64,000 nt of DNA. It comes from Lysobacteraceae bacterium (lineage in GTDB: Bacteria > Pseudomonadota > Gammaproteobacteria > Xanthomonadales > Xanthomonadaceae). Both the position numbers and the translations under genes were made by a program. The stretch lies in contig BPKJ01000001.1 in NCBI GenBank assembly GCA_026005075.1, positions 248,001 through 312,000 on the forward strand. Reading direction: 5' to 3'. Positions 45,197-53,990 of this stretch are shown in pieces (position 1 is the first letter of the stretch; each line of letters begins with the position of its first letter). Under the pieces are notes generated by a model that did no database searches, was not told the DNA's origin, and saw only the letters and a list, made by a program, of their open reading frames with translations.

Positions 45197-46272
45197 ACGT
45201 GACCGTCCACGTCGAACTGGGGGCGCGCAGCTACCCCATCCACATCGCCCCCGGCCTGCTGCAGCAGACGGAACGGATCACCGCGGCGCTGGGCGGACGG
45301 CACGTGCTGCTGCTGAGCGACGCCAACGTCGCCCCGCTGCATGCCCCGGCCGTCCGGCGGGCCCTTTCCCGCCACCGGTGGAGCGAGACCGTGCTCCCGC
45401 CCGGAGAGGGCGAGAAGAACCTCGACCGGTTCGGCGAGGTCGTGCGGGCGCTGGCCGAACTCGGCGCATCCCGTGACGCGACCCTGATCGCGCTGGGCGG
45501 CGGCGTGATCGGCGACCTCGGCGGCTTCGCCGCGGCCTGCTGGATGCGCGGCATCCGCCTGGTCCAGATGCCCACCACGCTGCTGGCCATGGTCGATTCC
45601 TCGGTCGGCGGCAAGACCGCCATCGACCTGCCGCAGGGCAAGAACCTGGTGGGCGCCTTCCACCAGCCCTCGGCCGTGCTGATCGACACCGACACCCTCG
45701 CCACCCTCCCGGACCGCGAACTGCGCGCCGGTCTGGCCGAGGTGGTCAAGTACGGGGCCATCCTCGACGCCGACTTCTTCGCCTGGCTGGAGCGCCATGC
45801 CGAGGACCTGCTGGCCCGCGAGCCTGCCGCCCTCGTCGAGGCGATCGAGCGCAGCTGCCGGCACAAGGCCGCCGTGGTGGCGCGGGACGAGACCGAGCAG
45901 GGCGAGCGCGCCCTGCTCAACTTCGGCCATACCTTCGGCCATGCCCTCGAGGCCGAGCAGGCCTTCGCCGGCCTCCGCCACGGCGAGGCGGTGGCGATCG
46001 GCATGGTGCGCGCGGCCTGGCTGAGCGCGCGCCTCGGCCTTAGCGCGGATGCCGACACCCTGCGGCTGGTGCGCCTGCTGCAGCGGCTGGGACTCCCCAC
46101 CGCACCGCCACCGGGCCTCGACCCCGTGCGCCTGCTCGCGCGCATGCGGCTCGACAAGAAGAACCTGTCGGGCGCCCTGCGCCTGATCCTCTGGCGCGGC
46201 ATCGGCCAGGCCGAGATCGCCGAGGGCGTCGAGGAAGGGCAGGTGCTAAAGGCCTGGTCGGCGGCCCTGTGA
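45193..46272 (+). CDS. aroB: 3-dehydroquinate synthase
   Basis: AroB converts DAHP to 3-dehydroquinate using NAD and Zn. The 359-residue protein carries [27 protein letters not shown] (NAD-binding), [28 protein letters not shown], and the zinc ligands in [11 protein letters not shown] and [10 protein letters not shown]. Length and motif order are standard. Confidence 0.97.
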   Translation: MNVTVHVELGARSYPIHIAPGLLQQTERITAALGGRHVLLLSDANVAPLHAPAVRRALSRHRWSETVLPPGEGEKNLDRFGEVVRALAELGASRDATLIALGGGVIGDLGGFAAACWMRGIRLVQMPTTLLAMVDSSVGGKTAIDLPQGKNLVGAFHQPSAVLIDTDTLATLPDRELRAGLAEVVKYGAILDADFFAWLERHAEDLLAREPAALVEAIERSCRHKAAVVARDETEQGERALLNFGHTFGHALEAEQAFAGLRHGEAVAIGMVRAAWLSARLGLSADADTLRLVRLLQRLGLPTAPPPGLDPVRLLARMRLDKKNLSGALRLILWRGIGQAEIAEGVEEGQVLKAWSAAL

Positions 46273-46315
46273 GGCGGCCTTGGCGCTGGATGCACAAAGG
46301 GCCCCTCGACCCGAC

Positions 46316-46327
46316 GATAATGTCCCG
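46316..46327 (+). promoter_or_regulatory. -10 element placed for a possible leaderless WGR-protein transcript
   Basis: GATAAT (46316-46321, five of six consensus bases) lies exactly six bases before the ATG at 46328, the same geometry as before yqgE and AMP nucleosidase. No ribosome site is seen before this ATG, and no clear -35 lies at 16-18 bases. Confidence 0.4.
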
Positions 46328-46591
46328 ATGCGAATCTTCCTCCAGCAGCCGCCACAGGCCGGCGAGCCGCCGCGCTACTACCAGATCCGCCTCGAGCAGG
46401 ACCTGCTCGGCGGCTGGGTGCTCACCCGCGAATGGGGCCAGCCCGGCCAGCGCAGCAGTTCGCGGCGCGAGGTCTTCCTTGCCCGCGACGAGGCCCTACG
46501 CGCGCTGGAGAAGGCCCGCGACAGCCAGCTCCGTCGTGGTTTCCGGGTCATGTTCGCCCAGGGCATGGGAGACCCGCATGCAGCAGCCTGA
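46328..46591 (+). CDS. WGR domain protein
   Basis: An 87-residue protein made of one WGR domain: RYYQIRLEQDLLGGWVLTREWGQPG contains the Trp-Gly pair (REWGQPGQR in place of the usual W-G-R-I-G), then DEALRALEKARDSQLRRGFRV, as in small stand-alone WGR proteins. WGR domains bind DNA ends or other WGR-linked enzymes in PARPs and bacterial MolR-like proteins; the role of the stand-alone bacterial form is unknown. It lies between aroB and hemE. Confidence 0.82.
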   Translation: MRIFLQQPPQAGEPPRYYQIRLEQDLLGGWVLTREWGQPGQRSSSRREVFLARDEALRALEKARDSQLRRGFRVMFAQGMGDPHAAA

Positions 46592-46669
46592 GCCGAGCCG
46601 CATGCCCGGCCCCTCGGCGCGCCGGGTACCGTATGCCGCGCCTGCTCCCCGCCCGAGGAACCCCCTGCG

Positions 46670-47737
46670 ATGAACGACCGCTACCTCCGTGCGCTGCGTC
46701 GCGAACCGGTGGACTGCACGCCGGTGTGGATCATGCGCCAGGCCGGGCGCTACCTGCCGGAATACCGCGCCACCCGCGCCCGCGCCGGCAGCTTCCTCGC
46801 CCTCGCGAAGACGCCCGAGCTGGCCTGCGAGGTGACCCTGCAGCCGCTGGCGCGGTTTCCGCTGGACGCGGCCATCCTCTTCTCCGACATCCTCACCGTG
46901 CCCGATGCCATGGGGCTCGGGCTGCATTTCGCCGAGGGCGAGGGACCGCGCTTCGCGCGCCCGGTGCGCAGCGCGGCGGACGTGGCCCGGCTGCGGGTGC
47001 CGGACATGCACGAGGATCTCGGCTACGTGCTCGATGCGGTCGCCCTGATCCGCCGCGAGCTGGACGGCCGGGTGCCGCTGATCGGCTTTTCCGGCAGCCC
47101 GTGGACGCTGGCCTGCTACATGGTCGAGGGCGGTGGCAGCGCCGACTTCGCGCGGATCAAGCAGATGGCCTACGAGGCCCCCGACCTGCTCCACCGCCTC
47201 CTCGAGGTCACCACCGATGCGGTGATCGCCTACCTCGCTGCCCAGCGCGAGGCCGGGGCGCAGGCCCTGCAGGTCTTCGACACCTGGGGCGGGGTGCTGT
47301 CGCCCGCGCTCTACCGTGAGTTCTCGCTGCGCTACCTCGCCCGCATCGCGGCCGAACTGCCGCGCGGGGAGGGCGCCGCACGCACGCCGCTGATCCTGTT
47401 CGGCAAGGGCAACGGCCGCTTCGTGGGCGAACTCGCCGCCACCGGCGCCGAGGCGGTGGGCGTGGACTGGACCATCGACCTTGCCGATGCGCGCCGCGCC
47501 AGCGGCGGCCGGGTGGCGCTGCAGGGCAACCTCGATCCGGCCGTGCTCGCGGCCTCGCCGGCGACCATCGAGGCCGAGGTCGGCAAGGTTCTCGACAGCT
47601 ACGGCGACGGACCGGGGCATGTGTTCAACCTCGGCCACGGCATCACCCCCGACATCCCTCCCGAGCACGTGGCCGTGCTGGTCGATGCGGTGCATCGCCT
47701 CTCCGCCGGCCGCGCATCGGGCGCAGGGGGAGCCTGA
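46670..47737 (+). CDS. hemE: Uroporphyrinogen decarboxylase
   Basis: HemE removes four carboxyl groups from uroporphyrinogen III in haem synthesis. The 355-residue TIM-barrel protein has [19 protein letters not shown] (substrate arginines), [20 protein letters not shown] (catalytic Asp), [30 protein letters not shown] and [23 protein letters not shown] site lies upstream of ATG 46670. Confidence 0.97.
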   Translation: MNDRYLRALRREPVDCTPVWIMRQAGRYLPEYRATRARAGSFLALAKTPELACEVTLQPLARFPLDAAILFSDILTVPDAMGLGLHFAEGEGPRFARPVRSAADVARLRVPDMHEDLGYVLDAVALIRRELDGRVPLIGFSGSPWTLACYMVEGGGSADFARIKQMAYEAPDLLHRLLEVTTDAVIAYLAAQREAGAQALQVFDTWGGVLSPALYREFSLRYLARIAAELPRGEGAARTPLILFGKGNGRFVGELAATGAEAVGVDWTIDLADARRASGGRVALQGNLDPAVLAASPATIEAEVGKVLDSYGDGPGHVFNLGHGITPDIPPEHVAVLVDAVHRLSAGRASGAGGA

Positions 47738-47755
47738 GCCCCGCCACGCGCCGCC

Positions 47756-48898
47756 ATGCCGCCCGAGACCCCGCACTGGCTGCTCCTGCTTGCCGCGACC
47801 GCGGCAGGCGCGCTCGCCCTGGCGGCACGCTGGATGCCGCAGCTCGCCGGTCTGCGTGCCTGGTCCCTGGCGCTGGCCCTGGGCGGCCTCGCCGCGACCC
47901 TCGACCTGCACCCCGTGCCGCTGCCCACGGGCTGGCGCGCGCTGCCCGCCGCACTGGCCCTGCTCGCGTCCCAGTGGCTGTGGATCCTGGGCGCCCTGCA
48001 CCTGCTCGGCCGGCCCCGGCCGGGCCGCTGGCTGGCCGTGGTCGCGGCGGCGAGCTTCCTGCCGCTGGCGCTGGCTCCCTGGCTGGAGGCGCGGGGTGCG
48101 CTCGACGCCCTGCTCGCCACCCTCGTGGCGGGCCTGCGGCTGGGTCTGGCCGGACGGCTGCTCGCCGCGCTGCCGGCAGGCCGCCCGCGCGTGCTGGCCG
48201 CGACAGCGGGCGTCCTGCTTCTCGCCGAAGCCGTGCTCCACGTCGCCGCGGCGCTGCCCGGAGCGGCCACCGGCGCCGGGTGGCCGCGGTGGACACCGCT
48301 GGCCCTCGATCTCACCTGCACCACCCCGCTGCTGCTGCTGCTCGCCCTCGACCGATTGGCCGCCGGCCTCGCGCAGGCGGCCCTGCGCGACCCCCTTACC
48401 GGCCTGCGCAACCGCGACGGCTTCTTCACCAGCCTCGATCCGCTGCTCGCCCACGCCCGGCGCCACCGTGGCCACGCGGCGGTGATGATGCTCGACATCG
48501 ACCACTTCCGCAGGCTCAACGAACGCTTCGGCCATGCCGTCGGCGACGAGGTCCTGCGCCGCATGGGGCGCACCCTGGCCCAGACCCTGCGCGGCTCCGA
48601 CCTCGCGGTACGCTGGGGCGGGCAGGAGTTCTGCGCGGTGCTGATCCACACCGACGGCGTCGGCGCCCACACCACCGCCGAGCGGGTCCGCCGAGGCTTT
48701 GCCGAGCAGTGCCGCGAGATCGAGGCCCTGCGTGGCGGCAAGGTCTCGGTGAGCGTAGGCATCGCCTACGGCCCGCTCGACCGCAACGACTTCGAGGCCC
48801 TCCAGCAGCGCGCCGACCGCGCCCTGCGTGCCGCCAAGGAGGCCGGGCGCGACCAGGTTTCGGCCGCGATCGACCCCTCGCTGCGAGCGGAAGGCTAG
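47756..48898 (+). CDS. Membrane-bound GGDEF-family protein with GGQEF active-site variant
   Basis: Diguanylate cyclases make c-di-GMP. This 380-residue protein has six or seven membrane helices (about residues 8-200) and a cytosolic GGDEF domain (about 205-375) with DPLTGLRNRDGF and DIDHFRRLNERFGHAVGD. The active-site motif is GGQEF (288-292), so the metal-binding acidic third residue is Gln. An inhibitory RxxD site (RGSD) lies five residues upstream. It may therefore bind c-di-GMP without making it, or have low activity. It follows hemE by 18 bases. A fragment of a second GGDEF gene lies just after its stop. Confidence 0.88.
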   Translation: MPPETPHWLLLLAATAAGALALAARWMPQLAGLRAWSLALALGGLAATLDLHPVPLPTGWRALPAALALLASQWLWILGALHLLGRPRPGRWLAVVAAASFLPLALAPWLEARGALDALLATLVAGLRLGLAGRLLAALPAGRPRVLAATAGVLLLAEAVLHVAAALPGAATGAGWPRWTPLALDLTCTTPLLLLLALDRLAAGLAQAALRDPLTGLRNRDGFFTSLDPLLAHARRHRGHAAVMMLDIDHFRRLNERFGHAVGDEVLRRMGRTLAQTLRGSDLAVRWGGQEFCAVLIHTDGVGAHTTAERVRRGFAEQCREIEALRGGKVSVSVGIAYGPLDRNDFEALQQRADRALRAAKEAGRDQVSAAIDPSLRAEG

Positions 48899-48944
48899 CT
48901 CTGCCCTCCCCGCCCGCGCGGGTGTAGCATGGTCGACGCTGCGC

Positions 48945-49058
48945 GGAGGGGAGCGGGTGCTCGCCAAGCATCTGCTCCAGGAGGCGGACGCCGCGCTCTA
49001 CCGGGCCAAGGACGAGGGGCGGGGCCGCGTCGAGCCGAGCCCCGCGGCGCCGGCCTGA
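48945..49058 (+). pseudogene. C-terminal fragment of a second GGDEF domain
   Basis: After the stop of the GGDEF gene, this stretch reads GGERVLAKHLLQEADAALYRAK then DEGRGRV (two parts). This is the standard end of a GGDEF domain, where the last helix carries ALYRAK. The intact neighbour has its own, different ending (QRADRALRAAKEAGRDQV). So this is a remnant of another cyclase gene or of a partial duplication. No start codon in frame gives a sensible protein. Confidence 0.7.
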
Positions 49059-49064
49059 GCCGCG

Positions 49065-50318
49065 CTACAGCCCGAGCACCAGATCCTCGGCCTCGACCCG
49101 GTCGATGCGGATGCGGTTGGCGAACAGCGAGAAGGCGAGCATCCCCGCAAGTCCGTTGGTCCGCTGCAGCCAGCGCGGAAGGTAGACCGGCTCGGCGATC
49201 ACCCCCTCGGCGAACATCGGCTCGAGGGTGAACACGTCGTGCAGGGCCATCTTGCCCGCGAACAGCAGGTGGGTGAGGTGCAGGCGCCGGTGCTTCAGCG
49301 TCCAGCGGAAGAAGGTGTGGACGCTGAGCAGACCATGCAGGTAGACCGTGTCCTTGGTGAACGCGGTGCCACCGTGCACCGGGCTGCCCCGGAACACGCG
49401 CATGGCCGAGGTGAAGCTCTCGATCTCGTTCTGCCCGGCTTCGAGGAAAAAGCGGAACACCTCGATAAAGTCGGCGCCGTCGAGCGCCCGCTCGATGGCG
49501 AGGATGCGCAGCGAGATGCGCTTGAGGCGCTGCAGGTCGATCGCCCCGGTGATGAGCTCGGCAAAGGTCGCCAGCCCCTCCTGGGTCGCGGTGACGCGGG
49601 GCGCGGTGCGACCCAGGCTCTTCAGGTACGGCTGCTCGCGCCCGTTGATCGCGGTGAGGCTGTGGACGAAGGCCTCGTGCTCGAGGAGCTGCAGGCGGTC
49701 GTACTCGGTGAAGCCGGTGTTGGCGCGCAAGCGCACCCGCGTGGCACCCGCCGCGGCCTTGGCCGCGAGCTCGGGATCGATCACCACCTCCACCCGGTGC
49801 CGGGTGAAGAACGCGTCCAACGCCTGCTGCAGTTCGGCCTGCATGGTCGCCGCGGGGAGCACGTAGTCGGCCTCGGCGATGCGCTCGCCCGCGTCGACCT
49901 CGTCGGCCAGCGCGATGAAGTGGCGGGCGGCGTCGAGGTTGGAGAGCTCGCTGCCGGGCAGGCGGTCGCCGGGACGCCCGAACAGCCGCATCGAATGCCA
50001 GAACATCTCCGGCCTGCCGAGCGATTGCAGCAGGTCGGCGCAGACCTGGTAGCTCACCACCGAACGCCGCAGGTACTCGCCCAGCGGATGGCCGGGGTCG
50101 GCGGCGTCGTGGATGGCAGCGAGTTCCTCGTGGAGACTGCCGAAATCGCGCCGCGGGTACTCGACCCGCGGCAGTGCCGGCGCGCCGGCGCGCCAGCGCT
50201 CGAGGAAGCGCAGCCCCACCGACGCCGGCCAGCTCGCGTCGGCGATCAACCGCAACGGACGCACGGCCGCGCACAGCCGCGCGTCGAGTTCGGCATGGCG
50301 CAGGACATGGGCATCCAT
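49065..50318 (-). CDS. DUF1704 protein, flavohaemoglobin-expression QEGLA-motif family
   Basis: A 417-residue member of the TIGR02421/DUF1704 family, named for an effect on flavohaemoglobin expression. It carries a metallopeptidase-like HEAFVHSLTAINGRE (HExxxH) and the family mark TQEGLATFAE, then RGSPVHGGTAFTKDTVYL. These suggest a zinc-dependent peptidase, but activity is not established. A closely related fold includes tubulin tyrosine carboxypeptidases of the KIAA0895 (MATCAP) type. ATG 50318 is preferred to 50324 because GGAGG then lies seven bases upstream. Confidence 0.85.
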   Translation of the reverse strand: MDAHVLRHAELDARLCAAVRPLRLIADASWPASVGLRFLERWRAGAPALPRVEYPRRDFGSLHEELAAIHDAADPGHPLGEYLRRSVVSYQVCADLLQSLGRPEMFWHSMRLFGRPGDRLPGSELSNLDAARHFIALADEVDAGERIAEADYVLPAATMQAELQQALDAFFTRHRVEVVIDPELAAKAAAGATRVRLRANTGFTEYDRLQLLEHEAFVHSLTAINGREQPYLKSLGRTAPRVTATQEGLATFAELITGAIDLQRLKRISLRILAIERALDGADFIEVFRFFLEAGQNEIESFTSAMRVFRGSPVHGGTAFTKDTVYLHGLLSVHTFFRWTLKHRRLHLTHLLFAGKMALHDVFTLEPMFAEGVIAEPVYLPRWLQRTNGLAGMLAFSLFANRIRIDRVEAEDLVLGL

Positions 50319-50383
50319 CGGCATCCCTCCGAGCACACGCCGATCTTGCGCCCAAGCCGGGGCCCTTGGGCAGCCCCCGTGGC

Positions 50384-51418
50384 TCAGTCCCCTTGCGGAC
50401 GGCGCCGGCCGCGTCGGCCGCCGCGCAGCTGCACGGTGGTTTCCAGCTCGTCCTGGAGCTTGCAGTACTGCGCCCAGCGCGCCGGGTCGAGGGCCCCCGC
50501 GTCCAGCGCCTGCCGCACCGCGCAGCCGGGCTCGGCCTGATGCCGGCAATCGCGGAAGCGGCAGCGCGCGGCCAGCTGCTCGATGTCCTGAAAGCCACCC
50601 TCGGCGAGCTCCTCCTCGCCGGTGAGCTTGAGTTCGCGCATGCCGGGCGTGTCGATCAGACAGGCCCCGCAGGGCAGCGGGATCAGGCTGCGATGGGTGG
50701 TGGTGTGCCGCCCGCGCGAGTCGGCGGCCCGCACCGCCGCGGTCTTCTGCCGCGCAAGCCCGAGCAGGGTGTTGGTCAGGGTGCTCTTGCCCGCCCCGGA
50801 GGAGCCGACCAGCACCACCGTCTGCCCGGGTCCGAGCCAGGGCGCCAGCGCCTCGCGCGCGCCGGGATCGCGGGCGTCCACCGCGGTCACCGTGACCCCC
50901 TGCCCGCGCAGGGGATCGAGGGCCTGCAGCCGTTCCCCAAGGTTCTCGCACAGGTCGCGCTTGGTCAGGACGATGACCGGCTCGCAACCCGCCGCGCGGA
51001 CCAGCAGCAGGTACCGCTCCAGCCGACGCGGGTTGAAATCCCGGTCGAGGCCGGAGACCACGAACACGGTATCGATGTTGGCCGCGATCGGCTGGCGTCG
51101 GAAATGCTCGCCGGCCGCCGCGCGTGCGACCAGGGTGCGGCGCGGCAGCAGGCGCGCGATGCGGTCCTCCGTCGGCTCGAGCAGGACCCAGTCGCCGACC
51201 ACCGCCCGCGCCTCCGGGTCCCAGCCCTTGCGCGCCCATTGCGGCGGCGACAGTGCCCGGATCTCGGCCAACCCGTCGCTGACCCGATACCCCGCGCGGT
51301 GCTGCTCGATCACGCGCGCCAGCCGCCCGCGGGCGCCCTCCAGCGCCGCCGCGGCCGGGAGCTCGTCCCTCCAGCCCAGACGCAGCAGTTGCGGGTGGAT
51401 CGCGACACCTTCACACAT
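50384..51418 (-). CDS. rsgA: Ribosome small subunit-dependent GTPase A
   Basis: RsgA checks late maturation of the 30S subunit. The 344-residue protein has an OB-fold (about 35-115), a circularly permuted GTPase with LTKRDL before the P-loop GSSGAGKST and DTPGMREL, and a C-terminal zinc finger CRFRDCRHQAEPGC. The order G4-G1-G3 identifies the permuted family. The reading is placed from ATG 51418; no close ribosome site is seen, and a CACAAT element lies eight bases before it. Confidence 0.95.
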   Translation of the reverse strand: MCEGVAIHPQLLRLGWRDELPAAAALEGARGRLARVIEQHRAGYRVSDGLAEIRALSPPQWARKGWDPEARAVVGDWVLLEPTEDRIARLLPRRTLVARAAAGEHFRRQPIAANIDTVFVVSGLDRDFNPRRLERYLLLVRAAGCEPVIVLTKRDLCENLGERLQALDPLRGQGVTVTAVDARDPGAREALAPWLGPGQTVVLVGSSGAGKSTLTNTLLGLARQKTAAVRAADSRGRHTTTHRSLIPLPCGACLIDTPGMRELKLTGEEELAEGGFQDIEQLAARCRFRDCRHQAEPGCAVRQALDAGALDPARWAQYCKLQDELETTVQLRGGRRGRRRPQGD

Positions 51419-51489
51419 GGGCGCGCATTGTGGGGCTGCGACCCGGTTTCGGCCAGCGCCCCGGGTCTGGCCACGCCAAGGAGCCTGCC

Positions 51490-51888
51490 ATGCCGCACCT
51501 GCCCTGCCGTATCCTGCTCGCCACCGCCGCGCTGGGCATGCTCGGCTTCGGCCTTGCCGGCCTGCTCGCACCGCTGCGGCTGCTCGCGCTTGCCGGCGTC
51601 GAGGTCGATGGCGCGCTGGCGCGGGTCGAGCTCGGCGCCACCTACGGCGGCCTGCTGCTGGCACTGGGCGTGCTCCTTGCGGCCTGCGCATCCGACCCGC
51701 GCCGGTATCGCGCCGGGCTCTGGCTCTGCCTTGCCAGCCACGCCGGCCTCGGCCTGGCCCGGGGTGCGGGCATGCTGCTCGCCTCCCTGCACACGCCCTT
51801 CCTGATCACCGCGCTGGTGCTGGAACTCGGGCTGGCCCTCGCGGCCGCCTTCCTGCTGGCCCGCCCCGCAGCGGCGCCCGGGGGCTGA
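51490..51888 (+). CDS. DUF4345 family membrane protein
   Basis: A 132-residue protein with four membrane helices and the DUF4345-type features LLAPLRLLALAGVEVDGALARVELGATYGGL, abridged here to its key Glu-Leu-Gly-Ala-Thr-Tyr-Gly-Gly core. The function is unknown. AAGGAG lies upstream of ATG 51490. It is not clearly part of either neighbouring unit. Confidence 0.72.
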   Translation: MPHLPCRILLATAALGMLGFGLAGLLAPLRLLALAGVEVDGALARVELGATYGGLLLALGVLLAACASDPRRYRAGLWLCLASHAGLGLARGAGMLLASLHTPFLITALVLELGLALAAAFLLARPAAAPGG

Positions 51889-52001
51889 TGCTGCAGGGCA
51901 CAAGGCCCCGGGCGGGCCGGGCCCGGAGGCCGGTACCGCTGCAGCGCAAAGGCCGAAAAAACGCTAGTCTGCGCATTCCCGTGTCCAGCGCCCGCCCTGC
52001 C

Positions 52002-53246
52002 ATGTCGCATCGCAACATCGCCGTCAGCCAGCGCCTTGCCGACGTCCGCTACGAGATCCGCGGCGAGCTGGCACGCCGCGCCCGCGAGCTCGAAGCCCAG
52101 GGGCGCAAGCTGATCAAGCTCAACATCGGCAATCCAGGCGCCTTCGGTTTCCGCGCCCCGGAGCACCTGCAGGCGGCGATCGCCGGGCACCTCGCCACCT
52201 CCGATCCCTATTGCCACCAACAGGGCCTCGAGGAGGCCCGCCTTGCGGTGGCCAGGCAGCACGGCCGCCGCGGCGCCCTCGGCGTGGGCCCGCAGCGGGT
52301 GTTCATCGGCAACGGGGTGAGCGAGCTGATCGACCTCTCGCTGCGCGCCCTGCTCAACCCCGGCGACGAGGTTCTGCTGCCCAGCCCGGACTACCCCTTG
52401 TGGAGCGCGGCGGCCATCCTCAACGGCGGCACGCCGGTCTATTACGACTGCCTGCCGGAGCACGGCTTCCTGCCGGACCCGGAGCAGATCGAGGCACAGA
52501 TCACCCCGCGCACGCGGGCGCTGGTGCTGATCAATCCCAACAACCCCTCCGGCGCGAGCTATCCCGCCGCCCTGCTGCGCGCGCTGGTAGACATCGCCGC
52601 CCGCCACCGCCTGCTGCTGATGGCCGACGAGATCTACGACGGCATCCTCTACGACGAGGCCAGCTTCCAGCCCCTCGCGCCCCTGGCCGGCGCGCACCCC
52701 TGCCTGAGCTTCGGCGGCCTGTCCAAGGTCCACCGCGCCTGCGGCTACCGGGTCGGCTGGGCCGTGCTCTCGGGCGAGCCCGAGCGCAGCGCCGAGTACC
52801 AGCACGCCCTCGACCTGCTCGGCGCGCTGCGCCTGTGCGCCAACGTGCCCGGCCAGTGGGCGGTGCCGGCCGCGCTCGAAGGCCCGGACACCATCTCCGC
52901 CCTGACCGCTCCGGGCGGGCGCCTGTACGAGACGCGGCGCGCGGTCCTCGAAGCCTGTGCGCGCTCGCCTTTCCTCTCGCTGGTGCCCCCTGCCGCGGCC
53001 CTGTACGCCTTCCCGGGCGTCGACCTCGATCTGCTGCCGGACTTCGACGATCACCGCTTCGCCCTCGACCTGCTCGAAACCGAGGGCGTGCTGATCGTTC
53101 CCGGCTCGAGCTTCAACGTCCCCTACCGGCATCATTTCCGGGTCACCCTGCTGCCCGAGCCGGAAGCGATGCGTGAGGTGTTCCACCGCATCGATCGCGC
53201 CCTTGCGCGCTGGACCCCTGCCGCCCGCAGCCGCCATGTGGCCTAG
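52002..53246 (+). CDS. alaA: AlaA-type pyridoxal-phosphate aminotransferase
   Basis: AlaA makes alanine from pyruvate with glutamate. The 414-residue class I aminotransferase has LNIGNPGAFGF, SDPYCHQQGLEEARLAVA, FIGNGVSELIDLSLRALL, NPNNPSGASY, ADEIYDGILYD and the PLP lysine in FGGLSKVHRACGYRVGW. These N-terminal and PLP-site patterns match AlaA rather than AspC. ATG 52002 is chosen; a GTG at 51981 is in frame. The end overlaps the GDSL hydrolase start. Confidence 0.92.
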   Translation: MSHRNIAVSQRLADVRYEIRGELARRARELEAQGRKLIKLNIGNPGAFGFRAPEHLQAAIAGHLATSDPYCHQQGLEEARLAVARQHGRRGALGVGPQRVFIGNGVSELIDLSLRALLNPGDEVLLPSPDYPLWSAAAILNGGTPVYYDCLPEHGFLPDPEQIEAQITPRTRALVLINPNNPSGASYPAALLRALVDIAARHRLLLMADEIYDGILYDEASFQPLAPLAGAHPCLSFGGLSKVHRACGYRVGWAVLSGEPERSAEYQHALDLLGALRLCANVPGQWAVPAALEGPDTISALTAPGGRLYETRRAVLEACARSPFLSLVPPAAALYAFPGVDLDLLPDFDDHRFALDLLETEGVLIVPGSSFNVPYRHHFRVTLLPEPEAMREVFHRIDRALARWTPAARSRHVA

Positions 53247-53904
53247 TCTCGTCCTCGCCGCCATGCTCACCCTGGGTGCCTCCACCGCGTCGGCCGCGTC
53301 CCTGCGCTACCTCGCGCTGGGCGACTCCTACACCATCGGCGAGGGCGTGGACGCCGAGCAGCGCTGGCCCGAGCAGCTCGCGCGCGGGCTGCGGGCCGCC
53401 GGCCTGCCGGTCGCGCCGCCGCGCATCCTCGCCCGCACCGGCTGGACCACCGACGAGCTGGCCGCGGCGATGGATGCGGCCGAACCGCTGGGCGAGTGGG
53501 ACCTGGTCTCGCTGCTGATCGGCGTCAACAACCAGTACCGTGGCCGCTCGCCGGAGGCGTTCGAGGGCGAGTTCCGCGCCCTGCTCCGGCGTGCCATCGG
53601 TCTGGCCGGCCAGCGCCCCGGGCGGGTGCTGGTGCTGGCCATCCCGGACTGGGGCGTGACCCCGTTCGCCGCGGGCCGCGACCGCGCCCGCATCGCTGCC
53701 GAGCTCGATGCCTACAACGCGGTGGTGGCCCGGGTGGCCCGCGAGTCCGGCGCCGCCTTCGTCGACATCAGCGCGCTCAGCCGCCGCCGCGGCGGCGAGC
53801 CCGCCATGCTCGCCGCCGACGGCCTGCACCCCTCGGCCGCGCTCTACGCCCTGTGGACCGAGGCCGCCCTGCCGGTGGCGCGGCGCATGCTGGAGCCCGA
53901 CTGA
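53236..53904 (+). CDS. Secreted SGNH/GDSL hydrolase
   Basis: A 222-residue lipase/esterase-like protein with a signal peptide (residues 1-20, cut near ASA/AS). The four SGNH blocks are present: GDSYTIGEG (Ser31), the Gly of block II, the Asn block IGVNNQYRG and the terminal DGLHPSA (Asp and His near residue 195). It is likely periplasmic. It overlaps alaA by eleven bases. Such proteins hydrolyse lipid, polysaccharide or peptidoglycan acetyl esters, and the substrate is unknown here. Confidence 0.88.
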   Translation: MWPSLVLAAMLTLGASTASAASLRYLALGDSYTIGEGVDAEQRWPEQLARGLRAAGLPVAPPRILARTGWTTDELAAAMDAAEPLGEWDLVSLLIGVNNQYRGRSPEAFEGEFRALLRRAIGLAGQRPGRVLVLAIPDWGVTPFAAGRDRARIAAELDAYNAVVARVARESGAAFVDISALSRRRGGEPAMLAADGLHPSAALYALWTEAALPVARRMLEPD

Positions 53905-53990
53905 CCGCGCCCCTGCCCACCGCCGCGGGCGGGCTTGAGTTCTTCCCGGCCTGCCCCAAGCTGTCCTGATCCCCCCTCCCGGAGCCAACC

